From Pseudomonas sp. B21-023 (GTDB lineage Bacteria; Pseudomonadota; Gammaproteobacteria; Pseudomonadales; Pseudomonadaceae), in contig NZ_CP087190.1 of assembly GCF_024749165.1 (NCBI RefSeq), forward strand, positions 2,763,501 to 2,827,500: DNA of 64,000 bases, written 5' to 3'. Positions 54,310 to 63,941 of the stretch are shown piece after piece. The position numbers were made by a program, and so were the translations under genes. Every line of letters starts with the position of its first letter. Within the stretch, counting starts at the first letter, position 1. A model generated the notes under the pieces. It was not told the DNA's origin and made no database searches. It saw only the letters and a list, made by a program, of their open reading frames with translations.

Positions 54310-55482
54310 TCAATGGTCCAGGCCACAGGCACGCAGCATGGTGCCGAGCTTGGTCTGCACTTCGTTCCATTCGCTGTCGGGGCTGGAGGCCTCGACGATG
54401 CCGGCGCCGGCGAACAGGCGCACGCGCTGGCCGCTGAAGGTGCCGCAGCGGATGGTCACCACCCACTCACCGTTGCCCTGGGCGTCGCACCAACCGACCA
54501 TGCCGGTGAACAGGCCACGCTCGAAGGGCTCGACGAAGCGGATCAGCTGGCGGGCGCGCTCGGTGGGGTAACCGCATACGGCGGGGGTCGGGTGCAGGCG
54601 GCAGGCCAGTTGCAGGGCGTCGATATCGGCCGAGGCCAGTTCACCCTCGATACGCGTGGACAGGTGCCACAGCGCCGCAGTGCTGATCAGCGAGGGCCGC
54701 TCGGGGACCTGCAGGCGGCTGCACAACTCGCCGACGCGCTGGGCGATGTCCTCGGTGACCAGGCGGTGTTCGTAGTGGTCCTTCTCCGACGCCGCCAGCC
54801 ATTGCGCATTGGCGCGGTCGGCCTCGGGGTCGGCCATGCGTCGCACGGAGCCGGCCAGCGGGTTGCTGACGAAGGCGGTGCCTTGCTTGTGCACCAGCAG
54901 TTCCGGGCTCACCCCCAGCAGGGTGGAACCGTCGGCCAGGGGCACGCGGAAGTGGTAGCCCTCGCGGTTCAGTGCCTTGAGGTTGGCCTGCACCTGGGCT
55001 GTGTCCACGGGCGCGGCAAAGTGCAGTTCGCGCTGTACCGAGAGCACGGCCTTGCGCACATCGCTGTGCTGGAAGTTGACGATGGCGTGGCGCACGGCGC
55101 GCTTGAAACCGTGTTCGTCGGGGATGTTGGCCTGGCTGAGCAGAGCAGGCAGCGAGCCGGTCTGTACAGGAGCCGCGGTGCGCGCCTGCCAGGTATAGGC
55201 CTCGGGAACGTACAGGCTGGAAGCCTGGGTGGTGTCGAAGGGGATCGCGCCGACCACGATGGGATTTTCCTGCCCGGCCTGGCGGGCGCGTTCGAAGGCC
55301 TGGTCGATGCTGCGCCGCAGTGCGCCACTGGCCAAATGGCTGCCGTGAGCCGGGGTGTCGATGCGTTCGCGCAGGCCGCTGACGCTCAGCTCGCGCTCGC
55401 CGGATGTGAATGAAAAGCTCGAATCCTCTTGGTTGAGCGGCATGGTGTCCCTGTCTTGCAAACGCAGGGTGCCTGTCTTCAT
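54310..55482 (-). CDS. entC: Isochorismate synthase
   Basis: This 390-aa chorismate-utilising enzyme has [27 protein letters not shown]-like [51 protein letters not shown] and [19 protein letters not shown]. With entA and entB present it supplies isochorismate for DHB. AAGGAGG lies before the ATG at 55482. It is the first gene of the leftward unit; the Fur-box-like site is 37 bp upstream. Confidence 0.92.
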   Translation of the reverse strand: MKTGTLRLQDRDTMPLNQEDSSFSFTSGERELSVSGLRERIDTPAHGSHLASGALRRSIDQAFERARQAGQENPIVVGAIPFDTTQASSLYVPEAYTWQARTAAPVQTGSLPALLSQANIPDEHGFKRAVRHAIVNFQHSDVRKAVLSVQRELHFAAPVDTAQVQANLKALNREGYHFRVPLADGSTLLGVSPELLVHKQGTAFVSNPLAGSVRRMADPEADRANAQWLAASEKDHYEHRLVTEDIAQRVGELCSRLQVPERPSLISTAALWHLSTRIEGELASADIDALQLACRLHPTPAVCGYPTERARQLIRFVEPFERGLFTGMVGWCDAQGNGEWVVTIRCGTFSGQRVRLFAGAGIVEASSPDSEWNEVQTKLGTMLRACGLDH

Positions 55483-55518
55483 GGGTTGCCTCCTTGGCGA
55501 TGGGTGAGAAAGAAAACC

Positions 55519-55537
55519 TTGAAATATAATCATTCTC
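55519..55537. promoter_or_regulatory. Fur-box-like site in the entC / NRPS divergent promoter
   Basis: The 110-bp divergent gap contains AAATATAATCATTCTC. Aligned to the 19-bp Fur consensus, 13 of 19 positions agree by hand, including the whole AATCATT core. Iron repression of both directions is expected. Confidence 0.65.
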
Positions 55538-55592
55538 GTTAGTAAATATGAGGACGCGAAACACATGGATTTGTCAACTACGCGGGTAAGCG

Positions 55593-58500
55593 ATGAGAGA
55601 GTTAACTTCGATGCAGGCCGCCTGTTGGATCGGGCGGGATGCACATGCGGCACTGGGTGGCGTCAGCGCGCACCTGTACGCCGAGTTCGATGGCCGGGCC
55701 ATCGATGTGGCGCGCCTTGCCGGCGCACTTGAGGAGCTGTACCGGGCGCATCCGATGCTGAGCCTGCGCATCGACGGGCAGGGGCTGCAGACCATCGACG
55801 AAGCAAAGCGCGCCCATCTGGAGCTGGAGGATTTCAGCGATCTGGATGGTCCAGCCGTGGAGCGGCGCCTGCTGGAGAAACGTCGCCAGTGGAGCCACCA
55901 GCGCCTGGACCTGGGTGCTGGCAAGGGTGCGCGCTTCGGCCTGAGCCTGCTGCCGGGCAATGCCAGCCGGTTGCACGTGGACACCGACATGATCGCGGTG
56001 GACCCGTCGAGCTTCCGGGTGCTGATGGAAGACCTGGCCCGCCTGTACGACTCGCCTGGAAGCGTTCTGCCGACCACGCCGAACTACTTCGACTGGCTGG
56101 ACCAGGTGCGTGCCGATGCCGACCTGCGTGCCGCCCGCAGCCGCGACCGCGCCTGGTGGCGAGCGCGCCTGGCGCAGATCGCCCCGGCGCCCTCGCTGCC
56201 CTTGCTCCCTGCGGGGCCGGCACGCAGCGAGCGCTTCGCCGCTCGCCTTGAACCTGCGCAGTATCGTGCCTTGCAGCACGCGGCGCGCGCACAGCGGATC
56301 ACCTCGTCGGCGTTCATGCTCGGGCTGTTCGCGACCGCCCTGGGTGAGCACACCGGCGATCGGCGCTTGCGCCTGAACGTCCCAGTGTTCTGGCGCGAAC
56401 CGCTGCTGGAGCCTGTGCAGCGCATCGTTGGCGAGTTCGCCAACCTGGTGCTGGTGGATGTCGACTTCACCGGAGTCGCCAGCCTTGCCGCGCTGTGCCG
56501 GGATCTGCATCGGCAACTGCTGGAGCGTCTGGCGCACAGCGCCTATCCGGGCGTGGACCTGATGCGCGACCTGTCGCGCCATCACGGTACGCCGCAACTG
56601 GCACCGGTGGTGTTCACCGCAGGCCTGGACCTGCCTGGCGGCGAGCTGTTCTCCGAGCGGGTGAGCGGGGTGTTCGGGCCGATGGACTGGGTGATCTCCC
56701 AGGGCCCGCAGGTGGCCCTGGACGCACAGGTGGCGCGGGCCGACGGCGGCCTGCTGATCAATTGGGACGTGCGCCTGGACGCATTGCCCGCTGACTGGGT
56801 CCAGGCACTGTTCGAGCGCTTCATCGCCCTGGCTGTGGCGGTGGCTGCCGACACGGGCGCGCTGCACCAGCCATTGGCGATTGCGGCGAGCCGGGATCGA
56901 CCACTGAACGCTCTGCAACAGGCTTATCTGCTGGGGCGTGGCGAGCATCTGCCGCTGGGCGGCGTGGCCATGCAGGAGTTCCGCGAGTATCGCGGGCGCA
57001 TGGACCTGGCGCTGCTGCGCAGCCGCCTCACGGACATGGTGCGCCGCCACGACAGCCTGCGCACCCGTATCGATGCCCAGGCATTGACCCAGTCGACAAG
57101 CGACCAGGTGCAGGTCAACCTGGAGGTGATCGACCTGCACGGGTTGACGGCCGAGCAGGCCCAGGCGCAGCTTGAGGTCCGTCGCGAGGACTATGCCCAT
57201 GCGCTGTTCGACCTGGCCGGGCCGCCCTGGAATGTGACCGCCTTCCAGTCGCCACAAGGCGAGTTGGTGGTGTTCGTGCGCTTCGATGCGCTGATTCTCG
57301 ATGGACGCTCCATCGCTACCTTGATGGTCGAGTTGTTCGACGGTCACTGCCAGCCGCTGACGGCCAGCGAGCCCACGGCGGCTGTCATCGACCAGAGCGA
57401 GGTGCGCAAGGCCGATGCCGAGTATTGGAAGGCAAAGCTGGCCGAGGTCGACGGCGCACCAAGGCTGCCGTGGCGCCAAGCCTTGGACAAGGTCGGCGTG
57501 GCCCGATACGCCCGCCAGCGTCAGGTAATCTCCGCCCAAGCGTTCAAGGCATTGAGCCGCGCCGGTGCGCGTGAGGGGCTGTTCAAGAACTCGACGATCA
57601 TGGCCGTGGTGCTGGAAGTGCTCGGCCACTGGCTGGACGAAGGCAGCCTGTGCGTGGCGGTGCCGGTGGCGCCGCCCCAGGACGGCGCATTCGCCAACCG
57701 CTCCAGTTTCATCGCCGTCGATTGGCAGCGCGGCCTGCCCAGCCTGGCCGAGCGCGCCAAGCGCCTGCAGGCCGATGTGCTGGAGGGCTTGCAGCATCTG
57801 GCGTTCTCCGGCGTGGACCTGGCCCGCCTGCTGTACGACAGCAACGGGCCAGGCCCGGCGCTACCGGTGGTGCTGACCAACGGCCTGTCCTGGCCAGTGG
57901 GCGCGGTCGATGGCCCGATGACCCTCAGCGCGGGCCTGACCCAGACGCCGCAGGTGGCCATGGACATCCGATTCTGCAACACCACCGAGGGCGGGCTGGC
58001 GTTCGAGATCGACTATGCCCGTGAAGCGGTCGATGGCCGCTGGGTCGGGCAGTTGTTCGCAGCCTTGAACCAGGCGGTGGCGCAATTGGCCGGGCAGGCT
58101 GCATTCGAAGTCCACGCACGGCAGTTCATCGACCTTGGCCACTACCGCCTGAACAGCAGCGAGGCGCAGGCCGAGCCGGTCGATTTCCTTGGGCGCATCG
58201 CCCACAACCTGTTCGGCCCGGACAATGGACGCATCGCCTTGCTGCATGGCGAGCGGCGTATCAGCTATGCCGAACTGGGGGAGGGTGTGAAGCGCATTGC
58301 CGGGGCATTCCAGGCCCGCGGGCTGCGCCCCGGCCAGGTGGTCGCCATTTGCCTGCCACGCGGTCCTGAGCACACCATGACGACCCTGGCCTGCGCCCTG
58401 AGCGGGCTGGTCTGGGTACCGATCGACGCGGCGGCGCCCGAGGAGCGCCTGCGCTATCTGCTGGACAACTGCCAGCCGGCACTGGTGGTCGACGCCGTCG

Positions 58501-59903
58501 CGCCACTGCTGGCCAGCCCTCCGGCAGCCCTGGACCTGACGGGGCTGGCGGCCTTGTCGGCGAGCACCGCGCCGGCCTACTACCTGTACACCTCCGGCAC
58601 CACCGGCAAGCCCAAGTGCGTGGTGCTGAACAACCGCGCCACCGCCAATGTCATCGGCAGCACCTTGGCGCAGTGGCAGGTCAGCCGCGACGATGTGTTC
58701 ATCTCGGTGACCCCGCTGCACCACGACATGTCGCTGTTCGACGTGTTCGGCAGCCTGTGCGCCGGGGCGGCGCTGGTACTGCCCGAGGCTGGCGAGGAAA
58801 AGGATGCGCTGCGCTGGAACCAGTTGGTCAGGCAGCACGGCGTTAGCCTCTGGTGCTCGGTGCCGGCCATCCTCGAAATGCTCCTGGCCTGCCGTCAGGG
58901 TGATGGTCTGCGCAGCCTGCGCCTGCTGGCCCAGGGCGGCGACTACATCAAGCCGGCGGTGATCGCCGAACTACGCGAGCAACTGCCCGAGGCGCGGCTG
59001 GTGTCCCTGGGTGGCCCGACCGAGACCACCATCTGGAGCATCTGGCACGAAATCGGTGAACAGGACCGCGCCAGGGTGCCCTATGGCCGGCCACTGCCGG
59101 GCAACCGCTACTGGCTGCTGGACGAGCACGGCGCGCATTGCCCGCAGGGCGTCGCCGGGCGTATCCACACCAGTGGGGTGGGCTTGGCCTTGGGCTACCT
59201 GGAGGACGGCAAACTGGTGCAGAACGACTTCGTCAATGTGCCCGACGAGCACGGCGCGCCAGTGCGTGCCTTCCGTACCGGTGACCGGGGCCGCTACCGC
59301 GAGGACGGCGTGCTGCTGTTCGACAGCCGGGTCAATGGCTATGTGAAGGTGCGTGGCGTGCGCGTGTCGCTGCCGGACATCGAGATCGAGCTGATCCGCC
59401 ATCCGGCGGTGCAGCAGGTGCTGGTGGTGGATTACGGCGACACGCTACAGGGCGAGGCCTGCATCGGTGCGCTGTATGTAAGGCGCAACGGTGCGCCGCC
59501 CGGCGCCGTGGCGTTGCGCGAGCATGCCCGGGCCCTGCTGCCGCAGTCCCACGTGCCCACACGGTTCGTCGAGGTCGACGCCTTGCCGTTGACCGCCAAC
59601 GGCAAGCCGGACCGCAGGCTCGCCCGCGCCTTGCTTGAAGGTGACACCGAGCAGGCGCCGATACCGGCGGCTGTGCCCAGCGATCCGCAGCGTCATGCCC
59701 AGGTGCTGGCGATCTACCAGCAGGTGCTCGGCGCCACACAGCCGGCCAGGGATTTCCTCGCCATGGGCCTGCGGCCGCAGCACCTCAAGCCGCTGGCGGC
59801 GCGCCTGGGCGAAGCCTTCGCGGTGCGCCTGTCGCCCGCGCAGTTGCTGCCGTGCCGCACGGTGGAAGAGGTCGAGCGCCTGCTCGTCAGCGCCCCCGTG
59901 TGA
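55593..59903 (+). CDS. NRPS, Cy-Cy-A with inactive carrier domain (anguibactin/acinetobactin type)
   Basis: This is a 1436-aa siderophore NRPS. Cyclisation domain 1 (residues ~1-430) has DMIAVDPSS at 132-140, and cyclisation domain 2 (~440-850) has DALILDGRS at 565-573; both fit DxxxxDxxS. The adenylation domain (~870-1345) has [12 protein letters not shown] from 997, [19 protein letters not shown] and K1338 in NGKPDRR. The carrier domain (~1355-1436) has MGLRPQHL where GGHSLL is expected, so Pro1395 replaces the phosphopantetheine serine. Pocket residues read D-M-F-C-A-G-L-I-W-K, nearest to cysteine. No thioesterase is present. It should make the DHB-heterocycle. An ATG at 55611 is an alternative start. 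Confidence 0.9.
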   Translation: MRELTSMQAACWIGRDAHAALGGVSAHLYAEFDGRAIDVARLAGALEELYRAHPMLSLRIDGQGLQTIDEAKRAHLELEDFSDLDGPAVERRLLEKRRQWSHQRLDLGAGKGARFGLSLLPGNASRLHVDTDMIAVDPSSFRVLMEDLARLYDSPGSVLPTTPNYFDWLDQVRADADLRAARSRDRAWWRARLAQIAPAPSLPLLPAGPARSERFAARLEPAQYRALQHAARAQRITSSAFMLGLFATALGEHTGDRRLRLNVPVFWREPLLEPVQRIVGEFANLVLVDVDFTGVASLAALCRDLHRQLLERLAHSAYPGVDLMRDLSRHHGTPQLAPVVFTAGLDLPGGELFSERVSGVFGPMDWVISQGPQVALDAQVARADGGLLINWDVRLDALPADWVQALFERFIALAVAVAADTGALHQPLAIAASRDRPLNALQQAYLLGRGEHLPLGGVAMQEFREYRGRMDLALLRSRLTDMVRRHDSLRTRIDAQALTQSTSDQVQVNLEVIDLHGLTAEQAQAQLEVRREDYAHALFDLAGPPWNVTAFQSPQGELVVFVRFDALILDGRSIATLMVELFDGHCQPLTASEPTAAVIDQSEVRKADAEYWKAKLAEVDGAPRLPWRQALDKVGVARYARQRQVISAQAFKALSRAGAREGLFKNSTIMAVVLEVLGHWLDEGSLCVAVPVAPPQDGAFANRSSFIAVDWQRGLPSLAERAKRLQADVLEGLQHLAFSGVDLARLLYDSNGPGPALPVVLTNGLSWPVGAVDGPMTLSAGLTQTPQVAMDIRFCNTTEGGLAFEIDYAREAVDGRWVGQLFAALNQAVAQLAGQAAFEVHARQFIDLGHYRLNSSEAQAEPVDFLGRIAHNLFGPDNGRIALLHGERRISYAELGEGVKRIAGAFQARGLRPGQVVAICLPRGPEHTMTTLACALSGLVWVPIDAAAPEERLRYLLDNCQPALVVDAVAPLLASPPAALDLTGLAALSASTAPAYYLYTSGTTGKPKCVVLNNRATANVIGSTLAQWQVSRDDVFISVTPLHHDMSLFDVFGSLCAGAALVLPEAGEEKDALRWNQLVRQHGVSLWCSVPAILEMLLACRQGDGLRSLRLLAQGGDYIKPAVIAELREQLPEARLVSLGGPTETTIWSIWHEIGEQDRARVPYGRPLPGNRYWLLDEHGAHCPQGVAGRIHTSGVGLALGYLEDGKLVQNDFVNVPDEHGAPVRAFRTGDRGRYREDGVLLFDSRVNGYVKVRGVRVSLPDIEIELIRHPAVQQVLVVDYGDTLQGEACIGALYVRRNGAPPGAVALREHARALLPQSHVPTRFVEVDALPLTANGKPDRRLARALLEGDTEQAPIPAAVPSDPQRHAQVLAIYQQVLGATQPARDFLAMGLRPQHLKPLAARLGEAFAVRLSPAQLLPCRTVEEVERLLVSAPV

Positions 59904-59978
59904 AACCACCGGCCTGAATCAATCGCCCTGGGCCTGGCCCGGGGCGCCAATCATCGTTCTTGGGAAATCATCGAGCAT

Positions 59979-61298
59979 ATGGACATCGCACACCTGGATA
60001 TCGCCGGCATCGGCATCGGACCGTTCAACCTGGGCCTGGCCGCGCTGCTGTCGCGCCACCCGCACCTGAACTGCGCGTTCCTTGAGCGCAAGGCGCAGTT
60101 CCGCTGGCACGAGGGGCTGCTGCTGCCCGGCACCACCTTGCAGGTGCCGTTCCTGGCCGACCTGGTGACCCTGGCCGACCCCTGTCACCCGCTGAGCTAC
60201 CTCAATTACCTGCACCAGCATGATCGCCTGTTCCAGTTCTACTACTACGACCATTTCCAGGTGCCCCGGCGCGAGTACGACCACTATTGCCGCTGGGCGG
60301 CGGGCCAACTGCCGGGCTGTCATTTTGGCGAGGAGGTCACGGGCGTGCGTTACGACAACGCCAGCGAACGCTTCGTCATCGACAGCGTGTCGGTGTCGGG
60401 CCTGGAGCGGCGCTACAGCAGTTGCGACCTGGCCATTGGCCTCGGTACCCGGCCATGGTTGCCGGCCTGGGCGCGCACCCGCACCCAGGCGCCGTTGCTG
60501 CACTCGGCAGAGTTCGGCAAGCGTCAGGGCGAGCTGGAGCAGTGCCGGCGCGTGGTGGTGGTCGGTTCCGGACAGAGCGCCGCGGAGTGCGTGCTGGCGC
60601 TGTTCAACGCGCTGACCCCGGAGCAGGTGGAGGCGGGGGCGTCGATCCACTGGATCACCCGCTCGGGAGGCTTCCACCCCATGGAGTACTCCAAGCTCGG
60701 CCAGGAGTGTTTCACGCCGGCGTACATGAACTACTTCCACACCCTGGCGCGGGACAAACGTCGGGAGATCGTCGCCCAGCAGGGCCTGTTGTACAAAGGC
60801 ATCAGCTTCTCGACCATCGGCGCGATCTACGACCTGATCTACGAACGCTCCATCGGCGGGCGCGAACCTGGGCTGACGCTGTTGTCCAGCTGTGACGTGG
60901 AGACGGTCGAGGAGCTGGGCTCGGCGGGGCTGCGCATGACCTTCCGGCACAGCCAGCTGGAGCAACGGGCAACGCTGGAAGCCGACGCGGTTGTCGCGGC
61001 GACCGGCTATGCCCATGCCTGGCCGCAATGGTTCGAGCAGCTCAAGGGTTCGGTGCTGGCCACCGACGCGCACGGCGACTGCATCGTCGGCGAGGATTTC
61101 ACCGCGCAGCGTTGCGATGGCGGCAGTGGCCGGGTGTTCGTGCAGAACGCCGAGATCTTCCAGCATGGTGTCGGCTCGCCGGACCTGGGGCTGGGGCCGG
61201 TGCGCAATGCGGTGATCGTCAACCAGTTGCTGGGGCGGGCGCAGTACCGGGTGCCGCAGCGCTCGTCGTTCCAGCGCTATGGGTTGCCGGAGGGGTGA
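59979..61298 (+). CDS. Histamine N-hydroxylase (flavin monooxygenase)
   Basis: This 439-aa NADPH-dependent N-monooxygenase of the lysine/ornithine hydroxylase family has the FAD motif GIGIGPFNLGLAALL at the start, VPFLADLVTLADP, the NADPH motif VVVVGSGQSAAECVLAL and the late ATGY box in VVAATGYAHAWPQW. Given the histidine decarboxylase in the cluster, the substrate is most likely histamine, as for AngU and BasC. It follows the NRPS by 75 bp in the same direction. Confidence 0.88.
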   Translation: MDIAHLDIAGIGIGPFNLGLAALLSRHPHLNCAFLERKAQFRWHEGLLLPGTTLQVPFLADLVTLADPCHPLSYLNYLHQHDRLFQFYYYDHFQVPRREYDHYCRWAAGQLPGCHFGEEVTGVRYDNASERFVIDSVSVSGLERRYSSCDLAIGLGTRPWLPAWARTRTQAPLLHSAEFGKRQGELEQCRRVVVVGSGQSAAECVLALFNALTPEQVEAGASIHWITRSGGFHPMEYSKLGQECFTPAYMNYFHTLARDKRREIVAQQGLLYKGISFSTIGAIYDLIYERSIGGREPGLTLLSSCDVETVEELGSAGLRMTFRHSQLEQRATLEADAVVAATGYAHAWPQWFEQLKGSVLATDAHGDCIVGEDFTAQRCDGGSGRVFVQNAEIFQHGVGSPDLGLGPVRNAVIVNQLLGRAQYRVPQRSSFQRYGLPEG

Positions 61299-61350
61299 TT
61301 GGCGTTTGGGCTGCGAGGTGTTCGCCGGGAGGGATGTTGCGCCTATGAAA

Positions 61351-61597
61351 TCGAGCGCCGCCCGCGCGGCGCATCGCTGGCAAGCCAGCTCCCACATCTA
61401 TTTCGGGCCAGTCTGTCCTGTGAAGTTGTCGCTGTCCGCCTTGGTGCATGTCTTGAGACAAGTGGGACGCCAGTGATGCCCACGCTGAGACCGTGTCGTA
61501 CCCACAAGGCGTACAGCCGCGGCGGCGCAGGCATAACTGGCCCGAAACAGATGTGGGAGCTGGCTTGCCAGCGATGCGCCGCGCGGGCGGCGCTCGA
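61351..61597. repeat. 62-bp inverted repeat containing REP cores
   Basis: The arms at 61351-61412 and 61536-61597 are inverse complements with a single mismatch by eye. They start TCGAGCGCCGCCCGCGCGGC and contain ATCGCTGGCAAGCCAGCTCC. They flank 123 bp with no gene. The element fills the 375-bp gap between convergent siderophore genes and may end both transcripts. Confidence 0.85.
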
Positions 61598-61673
61598 TCT
61601 TGAGGGCGCTGAACCTCTTTCGCCAAACACATAGCAGGCGACGCTCAGTCCCAGAAGCGCCGCCCACCTTGAA

Positions 61674-63779
61674 CTACAACACCACCGCAGCCAAAGCCCG
61701 CCGGCCGCCATCCACCTCGGCCAACACACCGAACGCCGCCGAAATCATCGCGCACAGGCGCTCGACCTGAGCACCGCTGTAGCGATCGCTGCGGTAGGTG
61801 ATCACCAGGCGCAGCGAGCGCTGGCCATCGAACACATCCTCCATGATCTCGAACTGCAGGCCGAACATCGACTCGCTCTTGTCCGGGTCGATCTGCTTGT
61901 AGCGGATAGCCCGGCCATCGGGTGCCTGCAACGCGCCATTGAGGGCGTTGTTGGCGTGGATCTGCACATACACATCGAACATCAGGCCCTCGGCGGGGGC
62001 CATGCCCAGCGCCTGCTGGATGGTCTCCATGGGCACGTCGGCATAGGCCATCGAGTCGTTGATCATCCGCGTCACCTCGCCTAGCAACCCGGCCAGCGAC
62101 TGTTCGGGGGCGAACTGCACGCGGTGGGCGACCATGGTGGTGAAGTAACCGACGGTGTCGAAATACGCAGGGTCGGTGCGCCCGGACGCCGAGGTGCCGA
62201 TCACCAGGTCCGAGAGGTTGCCGAGCTTGTGCAGCGACAGGGCGATGGCGGTGTAGATCACGCTGAACAGCGATGACTGATGCAGCCGGGCGCTGGCGCC
62301 CAGTTGCTCCAGCATGCCGGGTTCGGGACGCAGCTCCAGCCAGCGCGCACGCGTGGACGCCTGGTCGGCGGGCAGCAGCGTGGCGTCATCGCAGGCGGGC
62401 AGGGCGAGACCGCGGGTGGCGTCGCGCAGCAGCTCGGTCCAATACGCCAGGTGGCGCGGGTTCGGGCCCTGGGCACTCTGGGCCAGGGCGAATTCGTGGA
62501 AGGTGCGCGCCGCCGCGGGCCATTGCGGCGCCCGGTCCTGGGCGCGGGCCAGGTAGGCCTCGGCCAGTTCGGCCATGATCACGTTCAGCGACCATTCGTC
62601 GATGGCCATGTGGTGGACCAGGAACGACAGCACCTGGTGGCCACTGTGCGGGTCACGCAGCATGCGCAACCTGAGTGGCAGTTCGCGGGCCAGGTCGAAG
62701 CGGTGCTTCGCCTCGCTGGCCAGGCTCGCGCTGGTGCTTTCGGCGCTGTTCCAGAACCACTTGAAACGGCCCAGCTCGGCCAGCGGCACGATGCGCTGGC
62801 AGGCGTCGTCGCCCTCGCCATGGTAGGTGGTGCGCAGGCTGGCATGGCGCTCCAGCAGGTCGGTGAAGGCCTGCTGCAGCAGCGCCTCGTCCACCGGGTC
62901 GTGGAAGTCCAGGGCAAAGGGCAGGTTGAAGATAGTGCCGTAGTCGAAGGCCGCACAGGCACGCCACAACGATGCCTGGGCCAGGGCCATCGGCGCCTGC
63001 TGGATATCCACGGCCTGATCGCTGGCCTGGCTGGCTTGCCCTTGGCTCAGCTTGGCGCGTGTGGCCAGCGCCGAGGCGCTGGGCGAGGCGAAGAAGTCGC
63101 TGAAGCGCAGTTCGATGCCATGCTCGCCCTGCAAGCGCCCGATGATCCGGGTGGCCAGCAGCGAGTGGCCGCCCATGTCGAAGAAGTCATCGTCCAGGGT
63201 CATGCCAGGCTCCGCCAATGCCTGGCGGAACGCGTCGAGGATCCGTTGCGCGATGTCCGTCGAAGGCGCCTGCGACAACGGTTCGAGCACCAGTGGCTGG
63301 TCGCCGGCCTGGGCGTCATATGCGGCGCGGATGCGTTCGAGCAGGGCTTGCGGCGGCTGACGCAGCACCGCATGGCAGAGCAGACCGAGCGCAGCCTGGT
63401 GATCGCCGGCCAGCAGCAGGGCCTCGAACGGCGGCTGCGTGGTGGAATCCCAGGGCGCCGCCTGGCGCGTCCGCAGCAGGGCGTCCATGCCCTCGGCCGC
63501 GCTCCGTTCGATACGCAGGCACGGGTACCAGCCGGGTTCCTGGGTCTTGTACAGGTCGCCATCGTCGCTGAAGTGGTAGCGGCAGTTCAGTCCCGGCGTG
63601 GCTTCGACCACCGCCTGCACGGCCAGGGCCAGCAGCGACAGGTCGGCCGTGGGCCCAAGGCGCCAGGCGCCCAGTTGCCGGTGCAGCTGCTCGGGTTGCT
63701 GTTGCTGGGCGAACCAGGCGAGTTCTTCGTGTTCATCCAGGGCCTGGGGCGAGGGTAGGGTGGTGTTGCGTTCCAACAT
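61674..63779 (-). CDS. NRPS, carrier-condensation protein (AngM/BasB type)
   Basis: This is a 701-aa protein. Residues ~1-150 look like the first lobe of a condensation domain whose active-site motif has decayed (LLCHAVLRQ in place of HHxxxDG). A normal carrier domain (~165-240) follows, with Ser206 in FFDMGGHSLLATR. An intact condensation domain (~255-690) has HHMAIDEWS at 389-397. In anguibactin and acinetobactin synthesis this protein carries the acyl-heterocycle chain and couples it to N-hydroxyhistamine, which releases the product without a thioesterase. The start is MLERNTTLPS with AGGAAG upstream. Confidence 0.88.
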   Translation of the reverse strand: MLERNTTLPSPQALDEHEELAWFAQQQQPEQLHRQLGAWRLGPTADLSLLALAVQAVVEATPGLNCRYHFSDDGDLYKTQEPGWYPCLRIERSAAEGMDALLRTRQAAPWDSTTQPPFEALLLAGDHQAALGLLCHAVLRQPPQALLERIRAAYDAQAGDQPLVLEPLSQAPSTDIAQRILDAFRQALAEPGMTLDDDFFDMGGHSLLATRIIGRLQGEHGIELRFSDFFASPSASALATRAKLSQGQASQASDQAVDIQQAPMALAQASLWRACAAFDYGTIFNLPFALDFHDPVDEALLQQAFTDLLERHASLRTTYHGEGDDACQRIVPLAELGRFKWFWNSAESTSASLASEAKHRFDLARELPLRLRMLRDPHSGHQVLSFLVHHMAIDEWSLNVIMAELAEAYLARAQDRAPQWPAAARTFHEFALAQSAQGPNPRHLAYWTELLRDATRGLALPACDDATLLPADQASTRARWLELRPEPGMLEQLGASARLHQSSLFSVIYTAIALSLHKLGNLSDLVIGTSASGRTDPAYFDTVGYFTTMVAHRVQFAPEQSLAGLLGEVTRMINDSMAYADVPMETIQQALGMAPAEGLMFDVYVQIHANNALNGALQAPDGRAIRYKQIDPDKSESMFGLQFEIMEDVFDGQRSLRLVITYRSDRYSGAQVERLCAMISAAFGVLAEVDGGRRALAAVVL

Positions 63780-63922
63780 GGTTAGCTTCCTGCTGTTCGA
63801 TCGATCAAGGCCCGCGTCGGCCTTCACTGCCATCCGTGGATCGCGGTGAGTGGCCGCGCAGAGGGTTCGCACCACCGGGGTGCATTGCGTGAATCCCGAG
63901 GATTCGTTATGGTGAGAAAGAT

Positions 63923-63941
63923 GCAAATAATTATCATCTAG
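63923..63941. promoter_or_regulatory. Fur-box-like site upstream of the second NRPS gene
   Basis: GCAAATAATTATCATC lies about 145 bp before the NRPS start and matches the core of the Fur consensus (TTATCAT intact, about 12 of 19 positions). It may also serve a divergent gene beyond the right edge. Confidence 0.55.

Noticed and set aside
49672..61298. Assignment of the cluster to pseudomonine biosynthesis.
   Set aside because: Pseudomonine uses salicylate. Here entA is present, no isochorismate-pyruvate lyase gene is visible, and the EntE pocket code is that for DHB.
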